Shown here: positions 7,395-14,461 of the stretch, piece after piece
How positions within the stretch are numbered: the first letter of the stretch is position 1
Layout: every line of letters starts with the position of its first letter
Assembly: GCA_023387585.1 (NCBI GenBank)
Contig: JAEWHZ010000059.1
Span: 1-17,427, forward strand
Reading direction: 5' to 3'
From: Pseudomonadota bacterium
GTDB lineage: Bacteria; Pseudomonadota; Alphaproteobacteria; Rhizobiales; Devosiaceae
Length of the DNA stretch: 17,427 bases
The notes under the pieces: generated by a model
The model's database searches: none
What the model was told of the DNA's origin: nothing
What the model saw: only the letters and a program-made list of their open reading frames with translations
Made by a program: the position numbers and the translations under genes

Positions 7395-7792
7395 TGGCGC
7401 CGCCATTTCTCGACACTAACATCCTGGTCTATGCCTTTTCCGAGGATCCCAGGTCCGAAATAGCGGACAGGCTGCTCAGCGCAAACTTCGTCATAGGGGT
7501 ACAGACCCTCAACGAATTTGCGAACGCGGCGTCCCGGAAACTTGCAATGGATTGGCCGACAGTAGCACGTGCCATCTCGAGAGTGACGGCGATGGCGGAA
7601 CGCATAGTCTCAACGGAAGCCGATGACCTGCACTTGGCGCTTACGCTCGCCGGGCGGCACCGTCTTTCCATTTTTGACGCCCTTATGATCTCCATAGCGC
7701 TTCGGGCTGAATGCACCACCTTCCATTCCGAGGACCTTCATCACGGCCTGCTCATCGAAGACACGCTGAGGATTCAGAACCCCTTCCTCTAG
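7394..7792 (+). CDS. PIN-domain ribonuclease toxin (VapC-like)
   Basis: A 132-residue PIN-domain protein. The four acidic residues that hold the catalytic metal in VapC toxins are in place: D7 (PPFLDTNILVY), E41 (QTLNEF), D95 (LSIFDALM) and D114 (HSEDL). VapC toxins are Mg-dependent RNases that cleave tRNA or rRNA and halt translation when the antitoxin is lost. No truncation or frameshift is seen, so the toxin looks intact. It is translated from an ATG overlapping the antitoxin stop, and ends 4 bases before the convergent iolB stop. As with the antitoxin, its codon choice looks less biased to G/C than the flanking inositol genes. Confidence 0.88.
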   Translation: MAPPFLDTNILVYAFSEDPRSEIADRLLSANFVIGVQTLNEFANAASRKLAMDWPTVARAISRVTAMAERIVSTEADDLHLALTLAGRHRLSIFDALMISIALRAECTTFHSEDLHHGLLIEDTLRIQNPFL

Positions 7793-7796
7793 CCCC

Positions 7797-8597
7797 TCAC
7801 TTCAACATCCACTCATGCTCCACCGCATTGTGGAACCGCCACGTGCGATGCGGGCCGGCCATCACGTTGAGGTAATAACTGTCATAGCCGTGCACGGTCG
7901 CCACCGGGTGGTAGCCGCGCGGCACGAGGCTCACGTCGCCATTCTCCACCGCCACCGCCACATCGAGACTGCGGTCGTCGGTATAGATGCGCTGCATGGC
8001 AAAGCCCTGCGCCGGGTTGAACCGGTGGTAATAGGTCTCTTCCAAGAGGCTCTCGGCCGGCAGATTGTCGGTGTCGTGCTTGTGCGGCGGATAGCTCGAA
8101 GTGTTGCCGTTGGGCGTGATCACCTCGACCACCAGCAGCGCATGCGCCTGGTCGGTCTCGGGCAGGATGTCGGTGACGAGCCGCGTGTTGGAGCCCTTGC
8201 CGCGCGTGATCTGCTGATGGCTGCCGGGCGGAATGCGCCGCGCCGCATAGGCCCCGCGTACGCCCGGCGCCGAGCACACCGCCAATTCGACATTGGTCTC
8301 CGCCACCGCCCGCCATTGCGCCCCCGCCGGCACATAGACGGCATCCGGTGGCCCCTCGAACGGACTCGTGCGCGTGCCCACCGGCCCGAAATCCTGCTGG
8401 TCGACCGCGATATGCGCCGTGCCCTCGACCAGCACCAGGCACAGCTCGCGGTCCCCGCTCTCCCCGTTCACCGCATCGCCCGCCGCCAGCCGGTAGAGCG
8501 AAAAGCCCACATGGCTCCAGCCGGCGCTGTGGGGGGTGATGTCATGCACCAGCCCGATCCTGTCGCCGGGCCGGATGCGAAGCTCAGGCGCCGCCAT
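7797..8597 (-). CDS. iolB: 5-Deoxy-glucuronate isomerase
   Basis: A 266-residue bicupin enzyme that isomerises 5-deoxy-D-glucuronate to 5-dehydro-2-deoxy-D-gluconate, the step after IolD hydrolysis and before IolC. The metal-site block reads H162, H164 (PHKHD), E176/E177 and H181 (EETYYHRF), as expected for IolB; length is normal for the family. The ATG at 8597 was chosen for its AAGGAGGA Shine-Dalgarno at good spacing and for the N-terminus MAAPELRIRPG. An in-frame start at 8642 would add 15 residues and lie deep inside the upstream small gene. It is the last gene of the operon, and its start overlaps the end of orf66 by 14 bases, so the two are probably translated together. Confidence 0.92.
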   Translation of the reverse strand: MAAPELRIRPGDRIGLVHDITPHSAGWSHVGFSLYRLAAGDAVNGESGDRELCLVLVEGTAHIAVDQQDFGPVGTRTSPFEGPPDAVYVPAGAQWRAVAETNVELAVCSAPGVRGAYAARRIPPGSHQQITRGKGSNTRLVTDILPETDQAHALLVVEVITPNGNTSSYPPHKHDTDNLPAESLLEETYYHRFNPAQGFAMQRIYTDDRSLDVAVAVENGDVSLVPRGYHPVATVHGYDSYYLNVMAGPHRTWRFHNAVEHEWMLK

Positions 8598-8784
8598 CGC
8601 CGTCCTCCTTGGGAAAGGCGTAAAAGAAGCTGTAGAGCGCATAGGCCAGCAATCCGGCCGTCACGATCCCCCAGATCTGGTCGCGGGTGAAGAACCACTC
8701 CCACACGCACCACGCCGCGACGATCCCCGTCACCAGCACGCGCCGCCACAACGGGCGGAACCAGTTCACGTCGTTAGCCTTCAT
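8584..8784 (-). CDS. Small two-helix membrane protein in the iol operon (orf66)
   Basis: A 66-residue protein with a Trp/Arg-rich start (NWFRPLWRR, residues 7-15), two probable membrane helices (about 16-32 and 37-56), a short polar turn with a TRDQ sequence, and an acidic tail (KEDGDGG). An excellent AAGGAGG Shine-Dalgarno precedes the ATG and the gene is held between iolE (38-base gap) and iolB (14-base overlap), so it is very likely a real, expressed gene. I do not recognise a proven function. The short 'RPLWRR + two helices' form recalls small alphaproteobacterial DUF3329-type proteins, but that is from memory and weak. It is not one of the known inositol enzymes. Confidence 0.75.
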   Translation of the reverse strand: MKANDVNWFRPLWRRVLVTGIVAAWCVWEWFFTRDQIWGIVTAGLLAYALYSFFYAFPKEDGDGGA

Positions 8785-8822
8785 GCGCCTCGCCTCCTTG
8801 GTGCCCCATCTTTAGAGCACCG

Positions 8823-9740
8823 TCAGCCTTGGGGAAACGCTTGTGTCGCAACCGTGTAGCCCGCCGCCTGCATGACGCGCATCAGCTCGGCATGCCCCAC
8901 CTGCGCCATTCTCAGCGGCGGATTGCTTTTGGGGTCCTGCTCCGCCTCGACGACGAACCAGCCCTCATAGCCATGATCGGCGAGCCGCTGGACGATGGCG
9001 CCGAAATCGAGCGAACCGTCCCCCGGCACCGTGAACACCCCCAGCGCCACGGCATCCAGAAAGCTCTGCCGCGTCCGGTCCAGCCCGTCCACCACCGCCC
9101 GGCGGATATCCTTGACGTGCACGTGTTTTATCCGCGCGTGATGCCTGTCGATCGCCCGCAGCACGTCCCCGCCCGCGAAGGCCAGGTGCCCCGCATCGAG
9201 CAGCAGCCCGATCCCCTCGCCCGAAGCCGTCATGAAGGCGTCGAGCTCCGGCTCCGTCTCCACCACCGCCGCCATGTGGTGGTGATAGACGAGCGGCATG
9301 CCTTGCTCGGCACACCATTCCCCGAACGCCGTGAGCCGGCGCCCATAAGCCTTCATCTCGTCGTCGCCCAGCCGCGGCTTCGTCGCCAGCGGCCTGGTCC
9401 GGTCGCCCTGAATCGAGCGCCCCACCTCGCCATAGACGATGCACGGCGCGCCCACTGCCTTGAACAATTCGATCATCGGCGCGATCCGCTCGCGGTTTGC
9501 CGCCGGTTCCTCGTCCACCAGCGTGCCCGAGAACCACCCGCCACACAGCGTCACGTCCGCCGCCCTGAGGATCGGCAGCATCACATCCGGGTCGCGCGGA
9601 AACCGCCGCCCCAGCTCCATGCCGATGAACCCCGCCGAACGCGACTGCCGCAAACATTCCTCGAGCGACACGTCCTCGCTCAGCTCCGGCAGATCGTCGT
9701 TCCACCATGCGATGGGCGACATGCCCAGTTTGGCCTTCAC
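8823..9740 (-). CDS. iolE: Inosose (2-keto-myo-inositol) dehydratase
   Basis: A 305-residue TIM-barrel protein of the AP-endonuclease-2/xylose isomerase-like family. It removes water from 2-keto-myo-inositol to give 3D-trihydroxycyclohexane-1,2-dione, the substrate of IolD. Family sequence is visible in AKLGMSPIAWWNDD at the N-terminus, VYHHHMAAVVETE, LLLDAGHLAFAGGD, HVHVKDIRR and FVVEAEQDP; the His, Asp and Glu residues in these blocks form the metal site in related barrels. I chose GTG at 9740 because it yields the usual VKAKLGMSPIAWW start and sits 4 bases after the iolD stop behind a GGCGGGG sequence; the ATG at 9722 would remove the first barrel residues. Confidence 0.92.
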   Translation of the reverse strand: MKAKLGMSPIAWWNDDLPELSEDVSLEECLRQSRSAGFIGMELGRRFPRDPDVMLPILRAADVTLCGGWFSGTLVDEEPAANRERIAPMIELFKAVGAPCIVYGEVGRSIQGDRTRPLATKPRLGDDEMKAYGRRLTAFGEWCAEQGMPLVYHHHMAAVVETEPELDAFMTASGEGIGLLLDAGHLAFAGGDVLRAIDRHHARIKHVHVKDIRRAVVDGLDRTRQSFLDAVALGVFTVPGDGSLDFGAIVQRLADHGYEGWFVVEAEQDPKSNPPLRMAQVGHAELMRVMQAAGYTVATQAFPQG

Positions 9741-9744
9741 TTGA

Positions 9745-11595
9745 TCACCCCGCCCGCTGCGCCCGCAGCGCCTCGACATAGGCCTTGCGCGCCGCGTTCA
9801 CTTCCGGCCGCTCGCTCACCTCGGGCACGGCCACGTCCCACCAATGCCCGCCCGCCTCGGTGGTGATCAGCGCATCCGTGTCGATCACGAACACCGAGAC
9901 CCCCGGCGCCTCCGCGCTCTCGGCCAGCGCCGCCTCCAGCTCGCCGACCGAAGCGACTTTTCGCGCCTTCGCGCCCAGAGCAGAAGCATGCGCCGCGAAG
10001 TCGATATCCGGCAGCGCCACGTGATGCGTGTCGCGGAACAGATTGTTGAAGTTCGCCCCGCCGGTCGCCATCTGCAGCCGGTTGATGCAGCCATAGCCCG
10101 AATTGTCGAGCACCACGATGGTCAGCCGCAGCCCCAGCAACGTCGCGCTGACGATCTCCGAGTTCAGCATCAGATAGCTGCCGTCCCCAACCATCACCAC
10201 CACATCGTCATCCGGCCGCGCCAGCTTCACCCCGACCCCGCCGGCGATCTCGTAGCCCATGGTCGAAAAGCCGTATTCGAGGTGGTAGCTCCCCGGCCCC
10301 CGCGCCTGCCACAGCTTGTGCAGCTCGCCCGGCAGTCCGCCCGCCGCGCACACCAAACTCGCCTTCGGTCGCCCGCGCTGCACCGCCCCGATCACCTGCG
10401 CATCGGACGGCAGCTCGGCATTGGTCGCCGCCGTCGCCGCATCCGCCGCCACCAGCCAATCCTCTTTTTCCGCCAGGGCCTTGGCGGTCCATTCGGAATC
10501 AACCTGCCAACCGGCTAAAGCAACGTCCAAGGCCCGAAGCCCCTCGCGCGCATCCGCCACCAGCGGCAGCGCGCCATGCTTCAGCGCATCGAAAGGCTGG
10601 ACGTTCAACCCGACGATTCTTACTCCCTCGTCCTTGAACAGCGCCCAGCTTCCGGTGGTGAAATCCTGCAGCCGCGTGCCCACGGCGAGCACCAGATCGG
10701 CCTCTTCCGCCAGCACATTCGCCGCCGAACTGCCCGTCACCCCCACGCTGCCCATGTTGAACCGGTGCGCATGCGGCAGGCTCGATTTGCCCGCCTGCGT
10801 CTCCATCACCGGCACGCCATGCGCCTCGGCAAAATCGGAAAGCTCCGCGCTCGCCTCCGAATACAGCACCCCGCCCCCGGCGATGATCACCGGGCGCCTG
10901 GCCTGCCGGATCGCCGCCGCCGCCTCGGCGAACTCGTCCGCGTCCGGCATCGTCCGGCGCGGCGTCCACACCTTCTCGGCAAAGAAGCTCTCGGGATAAT
11001 CATAGGCCTCCGCCTGCACGTCCTGGCAGAGGCTCAGCGTCACCGGCCCGCACTCGGCCGGGTCGGTCAGCACCTGCATGGCGCGCCGCAAGGCAACGAT
11101 GATCTGCTCGGGCCGCGTGATGCGGTCGAAATACCGGCTCACCGGCCGGAAGCAGTCGTTCGCCGAAACCGTGCCGTCAGAAAAGTCCTCGACCTGCTGC
11201 AGAACCGGGTCGGGCCCACGATTGGCGAACACGTCGCCCGGCAGCAGCAGCACCGGCAGCCGGTTCACATGCGCCAGCGCCGCCGAGGTCACCATGTTCA
11301 GCGCTCCCGGCCCGATGGAACTGGTCACCGCCATGAAGCGGCGCCGGAAACTCGCCTTGGCATAGGCCACGGCGGCATTGGCCATGCCCTGCTCGTTCTG
11401 CCCGCGATAGGTCGGCAGTTCTTCGCGCACGCCATAGAGCGCCTCACCGAGCCCGGCCACGTTGCCATGCCCGAAGATCGCCCATACGCCACCGAAGATC
11501 GGCACCGCCTCGCCGCCGACCACCGTCTTCTGCGCCGCCAGGAACCGTGCCAGCGCCTGCGCCATGGTCAATCGGATCGTTTTCTGTTCCGCCAC
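9745..11595 (-). CDS. iolD: Trihydroxycyclohexane-1,2-dione hydrolase, ThDP-dependent
   Basis: A 616-residue thiamine-diphosphate enzyme of the acetolactate synthase superfamily that opens the ring of 3D-(3,5/4)-trihydroxycyclohexane-1,2-dione to 5-deoxy-glucuronate. The N-terminal pyrimidine-binding domain carries the cofactor-activating glutamate E68 (TYRGQNEQG). A central domain spans about 205-360. The C-terminal pyrophosphate-binding domain carries the Mg/ThDP motif beginning G470-D471-G472-S473 and closing at D497-N498. Length and motifs match IolD closely. The start is a GTG (11593-11595) with a strong GGGAGGAA Shine-Dalgarno; no closer ATG fits. It follows iolC by 12 bases and precedes iolE by 4. 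Confidence 0.95.
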   Translation of the reverse strand: MAEQKTIRLTMAQALARFLAAQKTVVGGEAVPIFGGVWAIFGHGNVAGLGEALYGVREELPTYRGQNEQGMANAAVAYAKASFRRRFMAVTSSIGPGALNMVTSAALAHVNRLPVLLLPGDVFANRGPDPVLQQVEDFSDGTVSANDCFRPVSRYFDRITRPEQIIVALRRAMQVLTDPAECGPVTLSLCQDVQAEAYDYPESFFAEKVWTPRRTMPDADEFAEAAAAIRQARRPVIIAGGGVLYSEASAELSDFAEAHGVPVMETQAGKSSLPHAHRFNMGSVGVTGSSAANVLAEEADLVLAVGTRLQDFTTGSWALFKDEGVRIVGLNVQPFDALKHGALPLVADAREGLRALDVALAGWQVDSEWTAKALAEKEDWLVAADAATAATNAELPSDAQVIGAVQRGRPKASLVCAAGGLPGELHKLWQARGPGSYHLEYGFSTMGYEIAGGVGVKLARPDDDVVVMVGDGSYLMLNSEIVSATLLGLRLTIVVLDNSGYGCINRLQMATGGANFNNLFRDTHHVALPDIDFAAHASALGAKARKVASVGELEAALAESAEAPGVSVFVIDTDALITTEAGGHWWDVAVPEVSERPEVNAARKAYVEALRAQRAG

Positions 11596-11607
11596 GGTAT
11601 TCCTCCC

Positions 11608-13500
11608 TCAACCCTGCCAGGCGGCGACCAGCGCCGCGAACCGCTCGGCCATCGCCTCCACGGCGTGTTCATCATCGATACAGCCGTCGAGCCAATCCGC
11701 CGCCGCCTCGGCGAAGATGGTGCGCCCAACCGCAAAGCCGCGCACGCTGCGCGCCGTCTTGGCCGTGGTGAAAGCCTGTTCTAGCTCCGCCTGCGGTGCC
11801 TCGAGCCCCAGCATCACCACGCCACGGCAATAGTCGTCGCCCTCCGCGATCGCCGCGTCTACCGCCGCCCAGGCCGCCGGGCTCGGCTGCGGCTCCAGCT
11901 TCCACCAGTCCGGCTTCAACCCGGCAGCATAAAGCTCGCGCAGCACCGTGGCCGTGGTGTGGTCGTCCACCGCCCCGTGCTTGCTGGCGATGATCTCGAT
12001 CAGCAATTCGCGCCCGATACCCCGGGCCGCCTGCTGCGCCGCCGTTAGCCGCTCAATCTGTTGGCGCTTCAATTCCGCATCGTCGTCGGGCCGAAAGAAG
12101 CACAGCGCCTTGACGCAATGCTCGATCGGCCATTCCACCAGACGCGATCCGAGATCGGACCCGAACTCGAACTCCAGCGGCCGCAAGCCCGGCTTCTCCA
12201 CCGGCCGCGCGATCCACAGATCGTGCTGCACCGCCTCGAACAGCGCCGAGCGCCCATAGGTCTCATCGAGCAGCATGCCGAAGCCCGGCCGCCCGTCGGC
12301 CACCTTCACCGCCGCCTTCAGCGCCAGCAGCTTGAAGGCGTCGAGCCGCGCGATCTTCTTCGCATCGCCGCCGCACAGCGCCTCGAGCTGGCTGCGATGG
12401 TCGATCGCCAGCGCCATCAAGCGCGGAATCTCGCGCCGCCGCGTGGTGGCGCGGTGGATATGGTTCAGCACCTCGTCCTTTCGCAGCGCCTTCACGGGGC
12501 TGCCCTTGTCGAGGAAGTGCCGCAACTCGGTCCAGCTCGGATATTCCGGCGCGCACATCAGCCGCGACACCGCCATCGCCCCGCAGGCATTGGCCCAGGT
12601 CGCCGACACCGCGTGATCCTCGCCCGTCAGCCAGCCGCGCAGGAAGCCGGATAAAAAGGCGTCCCCTGCCCCGAGCACGTTATAGACCTCGATCGGAAAC
12701 CCCTGCCCGACTACGCCGTCTTCCAGCTCGTCCGGGATCGCTCCATCATAGACGATGCAGCCCATCGGCCCGCGCTTGAGGACGATGGTCGCGTCGCTCA
12801 CGGCGCGGATGGCCCGCAGTGCCGCCGCGATCCCGGTCTCGCCCGAGGCGATGAACACCTCTTCCTCGGTACCGACGATCAGATCGCAATCGGCCAGCAC
12901 CGAGCGATAAACCTCTGTCACCCGCGCCGAAGCCTTGAAGCGGTCGAACCCCGCCTCGTGCCCGCCCAGCCCCCAAAGGTTCGGGCGATAATCAAGGTCG
13001 AACACCACACGGGCGCCATTGGCCCTGGCCAGTTGGATCGCCTTGCGCTGCGCCGCCCGGGGCTTGTCCTGCGAGAAATGCGTGCCCGTCACAACGATGG
13101 CCCGCGCCGAGGCGATAAAAGCCTCGTCGATATCGCCCTCGTCCAGCGCCATGTCGGCGCAGTCGGTGCGATAAAAAATCATCGGCGAGACGCCCTCGCC
13201 CTCGACCGCCAGCAGCACCAGCGCCGTCAGCCGCTCGGGATCGGTGACGATGCCCCTGGTCTCGACGCCCTCGCGCGCAAGCTGCTCGCGGATGAACCGG
13301 CCCATCTGCTCGTTGCCGACCCGCGTCAGCAGCGCCGATTTCAACCCCAGCCGCGCCGTGCCCACCGCGATGTTGCATGGGCAGCCGCCGACCGATTTGG
13401 CAAAGCTGGCGATGTCTTCCAGCCGCGTGCCGATCTGCTGGCCGTAGAGATCGACCGAGGACCGCCCGATGGTGATGACGTCGAGTGTCTTGTCGCTCAC
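11608..13500 (-). CDS. iolC: 5-Dehydro-2-deoxygluconokinase fused to DUF2090 domain
   Basis: A 630-residue two-domain protein. Residues about 5-325 are a PfkB/ribokinase-type sugar kinase with the N-terminal signature GGCPCNIAVGTARLG (38-52) and the C-terminal catalytic motif NVLGAGDAFLSG (274-285, general base D280). It phosphorylates 5-dehydro-2-deoxy-D-gluconate. Residues about 355-630 form a DUF2090 domain with TIM-barrel-like strand motifs: LMALAIDHR (361-369), DETYGR (412-417), LLIEIIASK (499-507), DWWKLEP (531-537), VVMLGLEAP and VRGFAVGRTIF (586-596). K534 is placed like the Schiff-base lysine of LacD-type class I aldolases. The fusion is about twice the length of Bacillus IolC and is known in rhizobia. 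It may carry out the aldolase step done by IolJ elsewhere. The start is GTG with GGAGG upstream; it is the first gene of the operon. Confidence 0.93.
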   Translation of the reverse strand: MSDKTLDVITIGRSSVDLYGQQIGTRLEDIASFAKSVGGCPCNIAVGTARLGLKSALLTRVGNEQMGRFIREQLAREGVETRGIVTDPERLTALVLLAVEGEGVSPMIFYRTDCADMALDEGDIDEAFIASARAIVVTGTHFSQDKPRAAQRKAIQLARANGARVVFDLDYRPNLWGLGGHEAGFDRFKASARVTEVYRSVLADCDLIVGTEEEVFIASGETGIAAALRAIRAVSDATIVLKRGPMGCIVYDGAIPDELEDGVVGQGFPIEVYNVLGAGDAFLSGFLRGWLTGEDHAVSATWANACGAMAVSRLMCAPEYPSWTELRHFLDKGSPVKALRKDEVLNHIHRATTRRREIPRLMALAIDHRSQLEALCGGDAKKIARLDAFKLLALKAAVKVADGRPGFGMLLDETYGRSALFEAVQHDLWIARPVEKPGLRPLEFEFGSDLGSRLVEWPIEHCVKALCFFRPDDDAELKRQQIERLTAAQQAARGIGRELLIEIIASKHGAVDDHTTATVLRELYAAGLKPDWWKLEPQPSPAAWAAVDAAIAEGDDYCRGVVMLGLEAPQAELEQAFTTAKTARSVRGFAVGRTIFAEAAADWLDGCIDDEHAVEAMAERFAALVAAWQG

Positions 13501-13524
13501 GCTTGCCTCCGCAATTCCCGGTCA

Positions 13525-13539
13525 GGAACCACGAGTTCC
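13525..13539. promoter_or_regulatory. Possible second IolR half-site pair upstream of iolC
   Basis: GGAAC, five bases, GTTCC (13525-13529 and 13535-13539) is a perfect inverted repeat with GGAA and TTCC cores 7 bases apart instead of 6. Its centre lies about 30 bases, close to three helical turns, from the better site at 13554-13571, and about 32 bases before the iolC start. A TTGACC (minus strand, 13552 to 13547) lying between the two sites could be the -35 box of the iolC promoter. Confidence 0.4.
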
Positions 13540-13553
13540 ATTGCAGGGTCAAT

Positions 13554-13571
13554 ATGGAACATTCATTCCAT
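13554..13571. promoter_or_regulatory. Probable IolR operator upstream of iolC
   Basis: ATGGAACATTCATTCCAT is an inverted repeat with 6-base arms (ATGGAA / TTCCAT) around a 6-base centre, an exact GGAA-N6-TTCC. As I recall, this motif was reported for the RpiR-type inositol regulator IolR of Sinorhizobium meliloti. It lies 54 bases upstream of the iolC start. It covers the stop codon (13563-13565) and the last Met and Glu codons of iolR, so operator and coding sequence share bases. It probably represses the iolC operon when inositol metabolites are absent. Confidence 0.72.
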
Positions 13572-14372
13572 GCGCCGCCGGTCGGCCACGGCGACGCTCA
13601 GCGCCAGCGCTACGGCCATGCTGGCCGACAGCGAGCGGAAGCCGGCATGGTCCGCCTCGGCCACCGTCAGCCACACCGAGGCACAGGCGGCGAGCGGCGA
13701 GAAGGCCGAGTCGGTCAGCGCCACGACCGGCACGCCGCGCCCTGCCATCTGCTGCGCCAGCGCCGCGGTTTCCGTGGCATAGGGCGAAAAGCTGATGGCG
13801 AGCGCCGCATCCTCGGGGCTGGCCAGTCCCGCTAGCGCCTCGTGGTTCCCCGCCGGCGTCATCGCCTCGACCGAACTTATGCCGGCCTGCCCGAAGGCAT
13901 AGGACATGGCCGCCGCCACCGGATAGGCGCGGCGCCAGGCGAGCAGATAGATGGTGCGCGCCCCGGCCAGCGTCGCGCTCGCCGCCTCGAAGGCTTCTGG
14001 GGCGATGGCCGCGCGCGCCAGCTCCAGCGAGCGCTGCCCGGCATCGAGAAAGCCGCCCAGAAACTCCGCGCCAGCCTCGTCCCCCGCTGCCTCCAGCCGC
14101 TCGGCATAGCCCGACACGCGCCGGCGCATCCGCCCCTGGCACAGCCGCTGGAGGCTCGAATAGCCATCGAGACCCATGGCCTGCGCGAAACGCACCAGCG
14201 TCGAAGGCTGCACGCCTGCCTGCTGCGCCATCGCCGCCGCCGTGCCGAACGCCACCTCGTCCGCATGCGCCATCACGAAATGCCCAACCTGCGACAGCCG
14301 CCGCGGCAGCCCGTCGCGCAAGCCGAAAAACCGCTGCTCGAGCCCGGCGAAATCGGTCGGCCCGTCATTCAT
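13563..14372 (-). CDS. iolR: RpiR-family transcriptional regulator of inositol catabolism
   Basis: A 269-residue regulator. The N-terminal RpiR helix-turn-helix domain covers about residues 1-80, with the recognition region AAAMAQQAGVQPSTLVRFAQ followed by LDGYSSLQR, both typical of the family. A SIS sugar-phosphate-binding domain spans about 120-250 and contains RTIYLLAWRRAYPVAAAM and the serine-containing ISFSPYATET stretch. The ATG at 14372 has an AAGGAGG Shine-Dalgarno; an in-frame start at 14414 would overlap the divergent promoter region. It lies 62 bases upstream of iolC on the same strand and divergent from a Gfo/Idh dehydrogenase, with GGAA/TTCC inverted repeats on both sides. This context argues that it is the IolR-type repressor sensing a phosphorylated inositol breakdown product. 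The assignment to iolR is from context and family, not from a decisive motif. Confidence 0.85.
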   Translation of the reverse strand: MNDGPTDFAGLEQRFFGLRDGLPRRLSQVGHFVMAHADEVAFGTAAAMAQQAGVQPSTLVRFAQAMGLDGYSSLQRLCQGRMRRRVSGYAERLEAAGDEAGAEFLGGFLDAGQRSLELARAAIAPEAFEAASATLAGARTIYLLAWRRAYPVAAAMSYAFGQAGISSVEAMTPAGNHEALAGLASPEDAALAISFSPYATETAALAQQMAGRGVPVVALTDSAFSPLAACASVWLTVAEADHAGFRSLSASMAVALALSVAVADRRRME

Positions 14373-14427
14373 GCGCGAAAACCTCCTTGTCGGCGCGCCA
14401 ACTTGCACCGCCACAACCGTTCCGTCT

Positions 14428-14445
14428 ATGGAATATCCGGTTCAT
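14428..14445. promoter_or_regulatory. Probable imperfect IolR operator in the iolR/dehydrogenase divergent region
   Basis: ATGGAATATCCGGTTCAT aligns over all 18 bases with the operator before iolC (13554-13571), agreeing at about 12 or 13 positions, with an intact left arm and a degenerate right arm (GTTCAT for TTCCAT). A further TTCC lies six bases to the left of its GGAA (14420-14423). It sits 56 bases before iolR and ends 16 bases before the dehydrogenase ATG, where it could control both genes. Confidence 0.55.
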
Positions 14446-14461
14446 GCGGGGGGAGGCGCGT

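Noticed and set aside
10576..11784. 402-residue open frame antisense to iolD
   Set aside because: It is antisense to conserved ThDP-enzyme sequence and consists of His/Arg/Gln-rich text without motifs.
12958..13782. Long open frame antisense to iolC and iolR
   Set aside because: It is Arg/His/Pro/Gln-rich, the typical product of reading G/C-rich genes backwards, and has no recognisable domain. iolC and iolR have full family motifs.
14444..14461. Earlier ATG (14444) as the start of the second dehydrogenase
   Set aside because: It lies within the putative operator and lacks a Shine-Dalgarno; the ATG at 14462 has GGGGGGAGG and begins next to the Rossmann strand.
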